Source of the DNA: Streptomyces sp. NBC_00878
GTDB lineage: Bacteria > Actinomycetota > Actinomycetes > Streptomycetales > Streptomycetaceae
Assembly (NCBI RefSeq): GCF_026341515.1
Contig: NZ_JAPEOK010000001.1
Coordinates: forward strand, 7,440,001-7,504,000
DNA: 64,000 nt
Reading direction: 5' to 3'
This document shows, in pieces, positions 16,647-24,340 of this stretch. The notes beneath the pieces were generated by a model. That model was not told the DNA's origin, did no database searches, and saw nothing but the letters and a program-made list of their open reading frames with translations. The translations under genes and the position numbers were made by a program. Position 1 is the first letter of the stretch. Each line of letters begins with the position of its first letter.

Positions 16647-17102
16647 ATGCCCTCCTACTCCTTCGTCCTCAACGGGAAGCCGGTCACTGTCGAGGCCCCG
16701 TCCGACATGCCACTGCTGTGGGTCCTGCGGGATGTGCTGAACGTGACCGGTCCCAAGTACGGCTGTGGCGTCGGCGTCTGCCGTGCCTGTACGAGCCATC
16801 TCGACGGTGGGGAGATCCAGCCCTGTGTCGTGCCGGTCGCGGACTGCGCGGACCGCGAGGTCACCACGATCGAGGGCCTGGCCGACGGCGACAGGCTGCA
16901 CCCCGTGCAACAGGCGTGGATCGACCGTGATGTCGCCCAGTGCGGCTTCTGCCAGCCGGGCCAGATCATGGCCGCGGCGGCCCTGCTGAAGAAGACGTCC
17001 CACCCGACCGACGCCGACATCGACCGCATCGAGAACGTCTGCCGCTGCGGTACGTACTCCCGGATCCGCGAAGCGATCAAGAAGGCCGCGGCGAACGACT
17101 GA
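16647..17102 (+). CDS. 2Fe-2S subunit of molybdenum hydroxylase (IorA type)
   Basis: This 151-residue protein has the two-cluster arrangement of the xanthine-oxidase family small subunit. A plant-ferredoxin-like cluster uses Cys40, 45, 48 and 60 (CGVGVCRAC...C). A C-terminal helical domain has Cys99, 102, 132 and 134 (QCGFCQPGQ and CRCGTYSRI). It passes electrons from the molybdenum subunit to an external acceptor. It has no signal peptide, so it would be exported with the Tat-targeted large subunit or stay cytoplasmic. The ATG at 16647 has a GAAGG site. A degraded copy of most of this gene lies at 48078-48466. Confidence 0.92.
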   Translation: MPSYSFVLNGKPVTVEAPSDMPLLWVLRDVLNVTGPKYGCGVGVCRACTSHLDGGEIQPCVVPVADCADREVTTIEGLADGDRLHPVQQAWIDRDVAQCGFCQPGQIMAAAALLKKTSHPTDADIDRIENVCRCGTYSRIREAIKKAAAND

Positions 17103-17103
17103 C
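16713..17103 (+). repeat. duplicated segment, copy A (intact gene)
   Basis: These 391 bp of the 2Fe-2S subunit gene recur at 48078-48466 in the same orientation, 31 kb away. The copies differ by three synonymous third-position changes and a 2-bp deletion in the distant copy. Confidence 0.95.
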
Positions 17104-17121
17104 AGCTGTCGGTGACCCTTT

Positions 17122-17143
17122 GTCAGAAAGCGTCGTCAGAAAG
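17122..17143. promoter_or_regulatory. direct repeat upstream of HTH gene
   Basis: GTCAGAAAG occurs twice (17122-17130 and 17135-17143), 13 bp apart, about 100 bp before the next gene. Neighbouring bases also form the palindrome GACAGCTGTC (17101-17110). This could be a regulator site or part of a promoter. Function is unproven. Confidence 0.35.
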
Positions 17144-17234
17144 GCCGTTGATGGTCGCATTACGGTAGTGAAAGGGCGCACGCACTCCTTTCGTGGGGTG
17201 TAACTTCTACCCGTCAGTAGAGGCTTGAGCAAGG

Positions 17235-18392
17235 GTGGATCTTTTGGTTGCCTCTCCGCATACCGAAAGGTTCGCCGCGTACCTTCGGATGCTGAAGGAC
17301 CGCAGTCGCCGGGGTTACGACCGCCTCGGCAAGGAGGCGGGCGTCAGTGGTTCCAGCCTGCATCGGTACTGCTCCGGCCTCAGCGTCCCCGTGGACTACC
17401 GGGTGGTGCACACCTTCGCCAAGGTGTGCGGCGCCAGTGCGGAGGAGCTCCGCGAACTCCACCGGCTGTGGGCGCTCGCGGACATCGACCGGGATCGGGA
17501 TGTGTCGGCCGAGACGGCAGCCAAGGGCAACCCGGAACCGGAACTGGAACCGGAACTGGAACCGGAACCGGAACTGGAACCGGACGAACCCGCTGTGCCC
17601 GCGCAGGCGAGTCCCGGGCCCGACGGGTCTGCCGTGTCCGCCCAGGGGAGCCCCGGATCCGACGACGTCACCCCGTCGGAGATCACCCCCGACGAGACCG
17701 GGAAGCCGCGACGGTTCCGGGTGCCCGAGAAATTGTCCCCCCGTTTCGCGATACTGGCCGCCGTGGTCGCGGTGGTGCTGGTGGCCGGCTTCGTGTGGAT
17801 GCCCGGCGGCAGCCTCGGCGGTGCCTCATCCGCGGCCGGCGACAGGCTGCTGTACTCCTCCGCATGCCAGTCGGTGAGGATGGGGCAGCACGACGAGTGC
17901 GTGCGCGAGGTCCAGAGGCTGTTGGTGCGGGCACAGGGCAAGCTCGCCGTCGACGGGGACTTCGGGCCGGAGACCCTGCGCCGACTGACCGCGTTCCAGG
18001 TGCTGGCGGGTGTGCCTGCCAGCAGCGTGGTCGACGAGGCCACCAGGAAGGCGCTCTACGCGCAGAAGGTGAGCATGTCGACCTGGTCGCCGGCCAAGGT
18101 GGCGAAGCGGATCCGTGAGGTGTTCGTCGAGGATCCCGACGCCGCCGTGGCCATCGCCCGCTGTGCGTCGTTCCTCGACCCGCTGTGGGTGCTGCCCAAC
18201 ACCAACGGCAGTCGCAACTGGGGCGTGTTCCAGATCTCCGACGCCCGCCTGCAGGAACTCGGTGGCACGCCGCTGATGGCGTTCGATCCGGTGTGGAACA
18301 TCAGGGCGGCCCACCAACTGTGGAGCGCCGGGCACGACTTCCACGACTGGCCCTCCTGCGAGGCGGCGTTGAAGGGCAAACCGAAGAGCTAA
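17235..18392 (+). CDS. HTH-TM-peptidoglycan-binding protein with lysozyme-like domain
   Basis: The 385-residue, GTG-started protein has an XRE-like helix-turn-helix (residues 8-65), an acidic linker with Pro-Glu-Leu-Glu repeats (100-118), one membrane segment (171-188), a PG_binding_1 domain (219-275) and a C-terminal transglycosylase-like domain (290-383, with GVFQISDARLQELGG). The layout resembles RodZ-like sensors, with DNA-binding inside and wall-binding outside. In relatives the lysozyme-like domain starts with a Cys-Glu-Ser catalytic motif. Here it reads RCASFLDP, so the usual Glu is Ala311 and the domain may bind rather than cut glycan. A linked M15 peptidase and GH25 lysozyme support a wall role. 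Confidence 0.82.
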   Translation: MDLLVASPHTERFAAYLRMLKDRSRRGYDRLGKEAGVSGSSLHRYCSGLSVPVDYRVVHTFAKVCGASAEELRELHRLWALADIDRDRDVSAETAAKGNPEPELEPELEPEPELEPDEPAVPAQASPGPDGSAVSAQGSPGSDDVTPSEITPDETGKPRRFRVPEKLSPRFAILAAVVAVVLVAGFVWMPGGSLGGASSAAGDRLLYSSACQSVRMGQHDECVREVQRLLVRAQGKLAVDGDFGPETLRRLTAFQVLAGVPASSVVDEATRKALYAQKVSMSTWSPAKVAKRIREVFVEDPDAAVAIARCASFLDPLWVLPNTNGSRNWGVFQISDARLQELGGTPLMAFDPVWNIRAAHQLWSAGHDFHDWPSCEAALKGKPKS

Positions 18393-18428
18393 GGGCAAAC
18401 CGAAGAGCTAGGGGCAAACCGAATAGCT
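18372..18428 (+). repeat. three 19-bp tandem repeats across a stop codon
   Basis: Three head-to-tail copies of a 19-bp unit (AAGGGCAAACCGAAGAGCT; third copy with two changes) span the TAA stop of the preceding gene at 18390-18392. The unit length is not a multiple of 3, so each later copy is out of frame with the last. Slippage would leave the stop in copy 1 unaffected. Confidence 0.9.
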
Positions 18429-18460
18429 GAAGCCCGGAGCTCCGCTCCCCCGAAGCGGCG

Positions 18461-19213
18461 TCAGATCGTGCCGCTCTCCCACCACCAGGCGCGGCCGAGG
18501 TCGGCCCTGCTGTCGACGTGCTGGTGGTCGACGGTGTACCTCTCCAGCCCGGAGAACCCGCAGGTCTCCGCCTTCTGGTAGACGGTCTTGTTGGCCACGC
18601 CGGGCACGTCGAGGTCGGCCGCGGTGCCGTACAGGTGCATGCTGTCGCTGGCCCCGCCGATCTCGGCGTTGTGCGCGATGCTGCGGAAGCCGGAGTTGAC
18701 CGTGATCGGCTTGTCGCCCAGCTTCTTGCGCAGCGCCTCCAGCTTGTACATGCAGCGCCGGACGTTCTCCTTCACCTGCGACGCGCTCACCTTGCCGCCG
18801 TTGAAGTTGCCGGCCGCCTGGTCCATGAACTCGGCCCAGTTGAAATGGAGCGTGGAACCGTCCGACTGCTCCAGCGCGTTGAGCTTCGCCTGGGTGTTGG
18901 GTCCGACGCTGGCGTCGGCGGTGAGCCCGTACGCCGTCTGGAACCGGCGTACGGCCGCGGCCGTACCGGGGCCGAAGTCCCCGTCGATGCCGACCCGGGT
19001 CTGGCTGGCGCTGTCCGCCGCCCAGCCCGCGACCCTGATCTGCAGTTCGGTCACGTCGGCGCCGGTGGCGCCCTCATTCAGGGTGCGCGACCACGAATAG
19101 GCCTGTGCGACGCCCGAGAACAGCAGCTGACCGAACGCGACGCCGGCGCCGGCGGCCAACGTGCCACGCAGCATGGCCCGGCGGTTCATGGGACGGAAGG
19201 AGGAAGTCATCAT
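18461..19213 (-). CDS. Tat-secreted zinc D-Ala-D-Ala carboxypeptidase (M15)
   Basis: The 250-residue precursor begins with a Tat signal (NRRAMLRG, then a hydrophobic core ending AQA). A PG_binding_1 domain (about 45-112) and a peptidase M15 domain (about 120-250) follow. Zinc ligands are visible as His and Asp in SMHLYGTAADLD (HxxxxxxD spacing) and the His-x-His of VDHQHVD, as in the Streptomyces albus G enzyme. It should cleave the terminal D-Ala from muropeptides outside the cell. It is convergent with the HTH/peptidoglycan-binding gene and upstream neighbours on its strand are other secreted wall proteins. Confidence 0.92.
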   Translation of the reverse strand: MMTSSFRPMNRRAMLRGTLAAGAGVAFGQLLFSGVAQAYSWSRTLNEGATGADVTELQIRVAGWAADSASQTRVGIDGDFGPGTAAAVRRFQTAYGLTADASVGPNTQAKLNALEQSDGSTLHFNWAEFMDQAAGNFNGGKVSASQVKENVRRCMYKLEALRKKLGDKPITVNSGFRSIAHNAEIGGASDSMHLYGTAADLDVPGVANKTVYQKAETCGFSGLERYTVDHQHVDSRADLGRAWWWESGTI

Positions 19214-19246
19214 CGCCCTTTCGGGGAACGCTGGTACGGGAAGAGG

Positions 19247-19663
19247 TCAGTAGGCGAGCTGGAAGGTGACGTTCTGCGCGTCGGTGTCATAGGGGCCCAC
19301 CCGCAGAACGAAGTGGGTGCCGTCCTTCACGTCGGTGGCGACGGTCAGCCATTCGGTGCCGTGGAGGGAGTACGTGTTGTCGTGGTTGCACTTGGTGGTG
19401 TGGTCGACGAACACCGCACAGGCGTACAGGAACACCCCGGGCTCGTCCGTGATGAGCCGCATGTTGATGTCGTTGCACCGCGAGGACGTGGTGTAGGTGC
19501 CGTACGACACGGGGGACGTGGAGTAGCGGTACGTCAGGGTCTTCGCGCCGCCGTAGCAGCTGACCGCGGCGGCCGAGGACTGCGCGGAGGCGGGCGCGAC
19601 GCCCACTCCCAGCAGCGCGGCCGTGGTGAGCAGAGCCGAGGCGAGCGCCTTGTTCCGGACCAT
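19247..19663 (-). CDS. small secreted four-cysteine protein, paralogue 1
   Basis: No named family is recognised. The 138-residue precursor has a Sec signal peptide (about residues 1-27, ending ASA). The mature protein of about 110 residues contains VSCYGGAKTLTYRY, TTSRCNDINMRLI and two more Cys (ACAVFV and TKCNHD), so two disulfides are likely. The next gene encodes a paralogue of the same length with the same Cys pattern. Mature parts look like small beta-rich extracellular proteins. Position between a D-Ala-D-Ala carboxypeptidase and a GH25 lysozyme suggests a role at the wall, possibly as inhibitor or wall ligand, but this is inference. Confidence 0.8.
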   Translation of the reverse strand: MVRNKALASALLTTAALLGVGVAPASAQSSAAAVSCYGGAKTLTYRYSTSPVSYGTYTTSSRCNDINMRLITDEPGVFLYACAVFVDHTTKCNHDNTYSLHGTEWLTVATDVKDGTHFVLRVGPYDTDAQNVTFQLAY

Positions 19664-19695
19664 GGTGGTCTCCGTTCGGTGAGGGGGCAGAGTGG

Positions 19696-20112
19696 TCAGA
19701 AAGCGAGCTGCACGACGGCGTCGTCGCCCTCCAGGGGGATGCCGTTGGGCACCGTGAACTTGGTGCCGTCCAGGACGTCGGTGGCGATGGTCGTCCAGCT
19801 CCGGCCGACCTTGGTCCAGCGGTTGCAGGTGCCGGTCCTCGCGAACTTCACGCAGGCGTTCACGTACTCCGCGGTACCGCTGATGACGCGCATGTTGATG
19901 TCCTGGCAGCGGCTCGTGGTCCAGTAGGGGCCGAAATCGACCACGTCCCCGTAGCGCACCGTGACCGCTCCGCCGTAGCAACTCGTGGCGGCGGCAGTGG
20001 TGGTGGCAGTCGTGGTGGCAGTGGTGGTGGCGGCCGAGGCGTGCATCGGAGCGGTGAAGCCGAGGGTGGCGAGCAGCGCGACGAGGGACGCGCGTGCGAA
20101 CCGGGTGGTCAT
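19696..20112 (-). CDS. small secreted four-cysteine protein, paralogue 2
   Basis: A 138-residue precursor paralogous to the next gene. The shared frame is SCYGGA, then TTSRCQDINMRVI, then two further Cys and a TxIATDVxDGTxF motif near the C-terminus. The signal peptide is about residues 1-28. The mature N-terminus has a short Ala-Thr repeat (ATTTATTTATTT) encoded by a simple-sequence tract. The gap to the paralogue is 32 bp, indicating a tandem duplication. Function is unknown; presumably secreted with the neighbouring wall enzymes. Confidence 0.8.
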   Translation of the reverse strand: MTTRFARASLVALLATLGFTAPMHASAATTTATTTATTTAAATSCYGGAVTVRYGDVVDFGPYWTTSRCQDINMRVISGTAEYVNACVKFARTGTCNRWTKVGRSWTTIATDVLDGTKFTVPNGIPLEGDDAVVQLAF

Positions 20113-20173
20113 GGGGTTCTCCTTGGTCTGGCCGGTCCGGCCGGTCTGGCTGGTCCGGCCGGTTCGGCCGGGA

Positions 20174-21523
20174 TCAGCGGTTGGCCAGACGGTCCAGGTC
20201 GGCCTGGGTGCCGTTGAACACGTCCCCGGTCGCCGGTGCCCGGACGCCCGGGACGAGCGCGGCGTCGGTGTACTGCCACATCGCCCAGGCCGTCGAGCCG
20301 GTCGGCAGCGGCGGCTGGGTGATCGACGTGCGGTAGTCCGCGAGTTGGAGCGGATACCGGGCGAAGGCGGTGGTCGAACCCATGCAGTCGTCCAGGAAGG
20401 ACTTCTGGGTGTAGATGATCGGCGTGCGGCCGAAGGCCGCCTCCACCTTGTCGAGCCAGGCCTTGGCGTCGTTCACCGTGCCGTAGGCGGGGCAGCGTCC
20501 GCTGCCGTCGTCCATGCGTTCCAGGTCGAAGACCGGCGGCAGGTCGCCCGCGCGCTTCCCGGTGTAGCCGGTCGCCCGCACGGCGGCGATGAACCGGTCG
20601 GCCTGCGCGGCACCCGTGTCGGCCGCCGTGCCCGTGTAGAAGTGGTAGGGCGCGACGGCCAGTCCCGCCGCCCTGGCGGCCACGAGGTCGGTGGCGAGGT
20701 ATTCGTCGGTGACGTTCAGACCCCGGGTGGCCTTGACCGTCGCGAACTCGACACCCGAGGCGCGTACGGCCTTCCAGTCGATCGGCGCGCCGCCGGGGTG
20801 CTGGTACTTGGCGGTATCCAGTCCGTCGATCGGGTAGCCGGCGGGGCGCGGTGGCGTGCAGTACGTGTTACGGCTGGACCAATCCACCAGCTTCGCCCAG
20901 GTGCTGGGACCCACGACGCCGTCGGCACCGAGGTTGGCGCAGTGCTGGAGCTCGATGACCCGGGACTCGGTCCCGCCCCCGAAGTCGCCGTCGATCGTCA
21001 GCGGCGGATAGTGGAGCGGCTCCATGGCCAGGTTCAGCCGGCACTGGAGCTCCTTGACCTCAGTGCCGTTCGCGCCCTGTTGCAGTGTCGGCCGCGTGGA
21101 GGTGTGGCCGCACACGGTCGTCTGCGCCGTGGTCGACGTGCCCTGGGTCGCGCAGGTGCGCGGCCCGGCGGCCCAGGTGTTCAACGCCGCCCAGGTCTGC
21201 GGGCCGAGCACACCGTCCACGCCCAGCCCGGCACACCGCTGGAACTCCTTGACGCGCGCCGCCGACGCCGGCCCGAACGAGCCGTCCGCCGCGATCGGTG
21301 TGTACTTGCTCGGCTTCGTCGCCAGATTGAGCTGGCACTGCGCCTCGACAGCCGCGTCCCCCGTCGATCCCTGCTGCAGCGTGGGCTGTGCGCTCGTATG
21401 CCCGCAGACCGCGACCGCGGCGGTGGCCGCGGACTCCGCGGCCTGCACCACCGTGGGCCCGTACAGGGGCAGGACCGCTGCCACGGCGAGGGTCAGACCC
21501 CGCAGAAGCGTCCTTCGTCCCAT
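20174..21523 (-). CDS. secreted GH25 muramidase with two peptidoglycan-binding domains
   Basis: The 449-residue precursor has a Tat-like signal (GRRTLLRG), two peptidoglycan-binding repeats (about 38-95 and 135-190, each with a paired-Cys CGHT motif and GxDGxxGPxTW), and a C-terminal GH25 domain (about 228-445). GH25 features include the DGLD start, a DLE catalytic pair in PPVFDLERMD, YTQKSFLDDCMG and WAMWQYTD. The usual KATEG motif reads KATRG. It should cut the N-acetylmuramic acid-GlcNAc backbone outside the cell. The ATG at 21523 has a GAGGGGG site; an earlier in-frame start would lack a proper signal peptide. Confidence 0.88.
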   Translation of the reverse strand: MGRRTLLRGLTLAVAAVLPLYGPTVVQAAESAATAAVAVCGHTSAQPTLQQGSTGDAAVEAQCQLNLATKPSKYTPIAADGSFGPASAARVKEFQRCAGLGVDGVLGPQTWAALNTWAAGPRTCATQGTSTTAQTTVCGHTSTRPTLQQGANGTEVKELQCRLNLAMEPLHYPPLTIDGDFGGGTESRVIELQHCANLGADGVVGPSTWAKLVDWSSRNTYCTPPRPAGYPIDGLDTAKYQHPGGAPIDWKAVRASGVEFATVKATRGLNVTDEYLATDLVAARAAGLAVAPYHFYTGTAADTGAAQADRFIAAVRATGYTGKRAGDLPPVFDLERMDDGSGRCPAYGTVNDAKAWLDKVEAAFGRTPIIYTQKSFLDDCMGSTTAFARYPLQLADYRTSITQPPLPTGSTAWAMWQYTDAALVPGVRAPATGDVFNGTQADLDRLANR

Positions 21524-21811
21524 CTGGTGTTCCCCCTCTTGTGAGTCGCCGGGAGGTCCCGGCAGGGAGATGCTGGCAGCGGCTGCACCGAAGGCCGGAT
21601 CCTCTTGCCCGGGTTGGGACGCCGGGACAGTCACGCGCCTGTGACCTGCGAGGACGGATCACCGCTGGGATGAACACGGGATACGGGCGGCGGAGGCGGA
21701 GCTTGCCGGGGAGGTGCCACGGGGCGCAGCCGCGGGTAACCCAGCCACCCGGTTGCCTGTCAGGAGGCAGGCGAATACCTCAGGATTTCCGGATCACCGG
21801 GGAGGAAGCCC

Positions 21812-22486
21812 TCACACAGACCCGCGGTTCTCATCCGCCAAGGCCTGCCATTCGCGTGGCGACATGCCGTACAAGGCGCGGAACGCCCGACTGAAGTGGG
21901 CGGGGCTGACGAAGCCCCACCGCTGGGCCACGGCGGCCACGGCCGGCCTGGTCCGGCGGGGACGGCCGAGCTCCCGGCGGCACGCCTCAAGACGGCGGAA
22001 GCGGATCCATTCGCTCACCGTCGTCCCCTCCGCCTGGAAGAGGCGCTGCAGGTGGCGTACGGAGATGTGGTGGGCGGCGGCGACCGTCTCCGCCGACAGG
22101 GCCGGATCCGCCAGGCGGGCATCGATGAATGCCCGGGTCCGCAGCAGCAGGGTCTGCCGCGCGGCGTCCAGCGACGCGGTGTCCTTGCCGAGGCGCTCGG
22201 TGAGGAGGGTGGTGAGCAGGTCCGACACGTTTCGGGCGAGCAGTTCGCCGATGTCGGGACGGTACGTACCGGCTTCGGCTGCCAGCTTGGACAGCAAAGG
22301 CACCACGATGCCGACCAGTCCCTGTTCCGGACCGATCGTCACACCGGTGATGTGCCGGAGCTCGGATTCGGCCAGTCCGAGCGACTGCCGCGGCATCTGG
22401 AAGACCACCGTCTCGAAACGGTCCGGGAAGTCGAGCGTGTACGGGCGGGTCGTGTCGTACAGGGCGAACTCCCCGGGCCTCAGCAC
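21812..22486 (-). pseudogene. AraC-family regulator, N-terminal part missing
   Basis: The remaining 224 codons begin inside the AraC-type ligand-binding domain ([18 protein letters not shown]). They continue through the C-terminal double helix-turn-helix (ISVRHLQRLFQAEGTTVSEW and WGFVSPAHFSRAFRALYGMS). Relatives are about 320 residues, so roughly 90-100 N-terminal residues are lost. A GTG at 22486 could start a short product but has no clear ribosome-binding site. Upstream, coding similarity ends about 10 bp later, where the plus-strand nitrilase fragment starts. The HTH is intact, yet the promoter and N-terminal domain are gone. Confidence 0.8.
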
Positions 22487-22497
22487 CGCGGTCCGGC

Positions 22498-22818
22498 TTC
22501 GAACTGTTCTGTGACACCCCTGTCAAGCAGCAACTGCTGCAGCGCGGCGGTGGTTTCGCCCGGATCTACGGCCCCGACGGCCGCCCGTTGGCCGAGCCGC
22601 TGCCCGAGGACGCCGAAGGCATCCTCTACGCCGACATCGACCTGTCCGCCATCCCCATCGCCAAGGCGGCCGCCGATCCGGTCGGACACTACTCCCGCCC
22701 CGACGTCACCCGGCTCCTGCTCGACCCGGCACCGCGCCGACCTGTCGAGTACACCGTCACCGGCGTCGAGGACTTCGACGAGCTGACGGTTCCGGAACCG
22801 GAGACGGCGCAGGCTTGA
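22498..22818 (+). pseudogene. nitrilase, only C-terminal third remains
   Basis: The frame to the TGA at 22818 encodes a typical C-terminus of the aliphatic/aromatic nitrilase branch: [31 protein letters not shown], then [17 protein letters not shown]. The catalytic Glu-Lys-Cys region and the start codon are absent. The fragment abuts the truncated 5' end of the AraC gene, which is on the opposite strand. A single deletion across a formerly divergent promoter region would explain both truncations. Confidence 0.85.
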
Positions 22819-22840
22819 GGAATGGGGACGAGGGCCGCCC

Positions 22841-24310
22841 TCACGCTCCCCGGCGCACAGCGATGACCTTCGGCTCGGTCATGGCCTCTACGGCGTAGCG
22901 CACTCCCTCGCGGCCGACGCCCGATCGCCGGGGTCCGCCGAACGGCATCGCGTCGATCCTGAAGTCGCTGCTGTCGTTGACCATCACCGCGCCGACGCGC
23001 AGCCGTTCGGCGACGGTCAGGGCCGTGTCCAGGCCAGTGGTGAACACGCCTGCCTGGAGGCCGTAATGCGTGTCGTTGGCCCGAGCCACGGCTTCGTCCA
23101 CCGTGTCGAACGGCTCGATCGTCAGGACCGGTCCGAAGACCTCGTCGGTCATCACCCGGGCATCGGCGGGTACCCCGGTGAGCACGGTCGGCCAGTGGAA
23201 CGCGCCTTCTCGGCGGCCTCCCGCGAGCAACTCGGCGCCGTGGTCGAGGGCTTCCCGTACCCATTCCTCGACCCGGCGCGCTTCGCGCTCGTTGATGAGG
23301 GGGCCGATGTCGGTGCGCGGATCGGCTTTGCCGCCGACCGTCAGCGCCTCGGTGGCCTTCACCACGTCCTGGGTGAACCGGGCGGCGATGCGGGCGTCGA
23401 CGAAGACCCGTTGTACGGACAGGCAGTTCTGCCCGGCCACCCCGAACGCGCCGTCCACGACTGCCTGTGCCGCCAACTCCCGGTCCGCGTCGGCGAGTAC
23501 GAGTACGGCGTTGTTTCCGCCCAGTTCCATGAGGGTCTTCTTGGCCCCGGCGGTGCGTGCCACCTCGTTGCCGGTCCGGTAGCCGCCGGTGAAGGAGACG
23601 AGGTCCACCAGGTGGTGCCCGACGAGTGCGCGCCCCGCGCCGCTGCCGGTTCCGGGGACGATCGCGAAGCGGTCGGCGGGCACCCCGGCGTCCAGCAGTA
23701 TCCGGGCGAAGGCCAGTGCGGTGAGCGGTGTGGCCTCGGCCGGTTTGAGGACGATGCCGTTGCCGCCGGCGAGTGCGGGGCCCATCTTGTGCGCGACCAG
23801 GTTGAGCGGGTCGTTGAACGGAGTGATGGCGGCGACCACCCCGACGGGTTCACGGGTGTACCAGCCGAGGCGGTCGTGTCCGCGGGGAGTGTCGGAGAAG
23901 GGCAGGGTTTCGCCGGTGAGGCAGCCTGCCTGCTGGGCCGAGAGCCTCAGGGTTTCGGCGGCGCGCGCCACCTCTCCGCCCGCCTCCTGTACGGTCTTGC
24001 AGCCTTCCCGGGAGATCACTTGCGTCAGCAACTCTCGCCGTTTCAGGACCAGTTGGGCTGCGGCGTCCAGTACCTCGCGGCGGCGCCACGCGGGCCAGTT
24101 CTCCCCGGAGGCGACGGCCGCGGCCACGCCGGTGACGGCTTCGTCGACCTCGGCGGGGGAGGCGTCGGTCACGCGGCCGAGGAGGCTGCCGTCCTCCGGA
24201 TCGTGCACGGGCATGGACGACGCGCCGTCCACCCAGCGGCCGGACCACAGGGCTCCGGCGGGCGGTTGCCAGGTCAACGGCGCGGCGGCTTGGGGCTCGG
24301 CTGCGGGCAT
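22841..24310 (-). CDS. NAD(P)-dependent aldehyde dehydrogenase
   Basis: A 489-residue ALDH. The catalytic Cys lies in GVAGQNCLSVQR, the general-base Glu in LMELGGNN, nucleotide-binding SFTGGYRTGNEVA occurs at about 228-240, and ITPFNDPLNL is the conserved Asn-containing motif. The GQNCLSVQR variant is seen in the branch that includes phosphonoacetaldehyde, sulfoacetaldehyde and lactaldehyde dehydrogenases, so the substrate may be a small charged aldehyde. It is the last gene of the nine-gene operon and would oxidise the aldehyde made by the FAD oxidase. An AGGAG site precedes the ATG at 24310. Confidence 0.9.
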   Translation of the reverse strand: MPAAEPQAAAPLTWQPPAGALWSGRWVDGASSMPVHDPEDGSLLGRVTDASPAEVDEAVTGVAAAVASGENWPAWRRREVLDAAAQLVLKRRELLTQVISREGCKTVQEAGGEVARAAETLRLSAQQAGCLTGETLPFSDTPRGHDRLGWYTREPVGVVAAITPFNDPLNLVAHKMGPALAGGNGIVLKPAEATPLTALAFARILLDAGVPADRFAIVPGTGSGAGRALVGHHLVDLVSFTGGYRTGNEVARTAGAKKTLMELGGNNAVLVLADADRELAAQAVVDGAFGVAGQNCLSVQRVFVDARIAARFTQDVVKATEALTVGGKADPRTDIGPLINEREARRVEEWVREALDHGAELLAGGRREGAFHWPTVLTGVPADARVMTDEVFGPVLTIEPFDTVDEAVARANDTHYGLQAGVFTTGLDTALTVAERLRVGAVMVNDSSDFRIDAMPFGGPRRSGVGREGVRYAVEAMTEPKVIAVRRGA

Positions 24311-24340
24311 CGGCTCGCTCCTCTGGTCGGTCGGCGCGTT

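Noticed and set aside
17530..17590. Possible CRISPR or transposon repeat of GGAACCGGAACT units
   Set aside because: It is an in-frame Pro-Glu-Leu-Glu linker in the HTH/peptidoglycan-binding protein.
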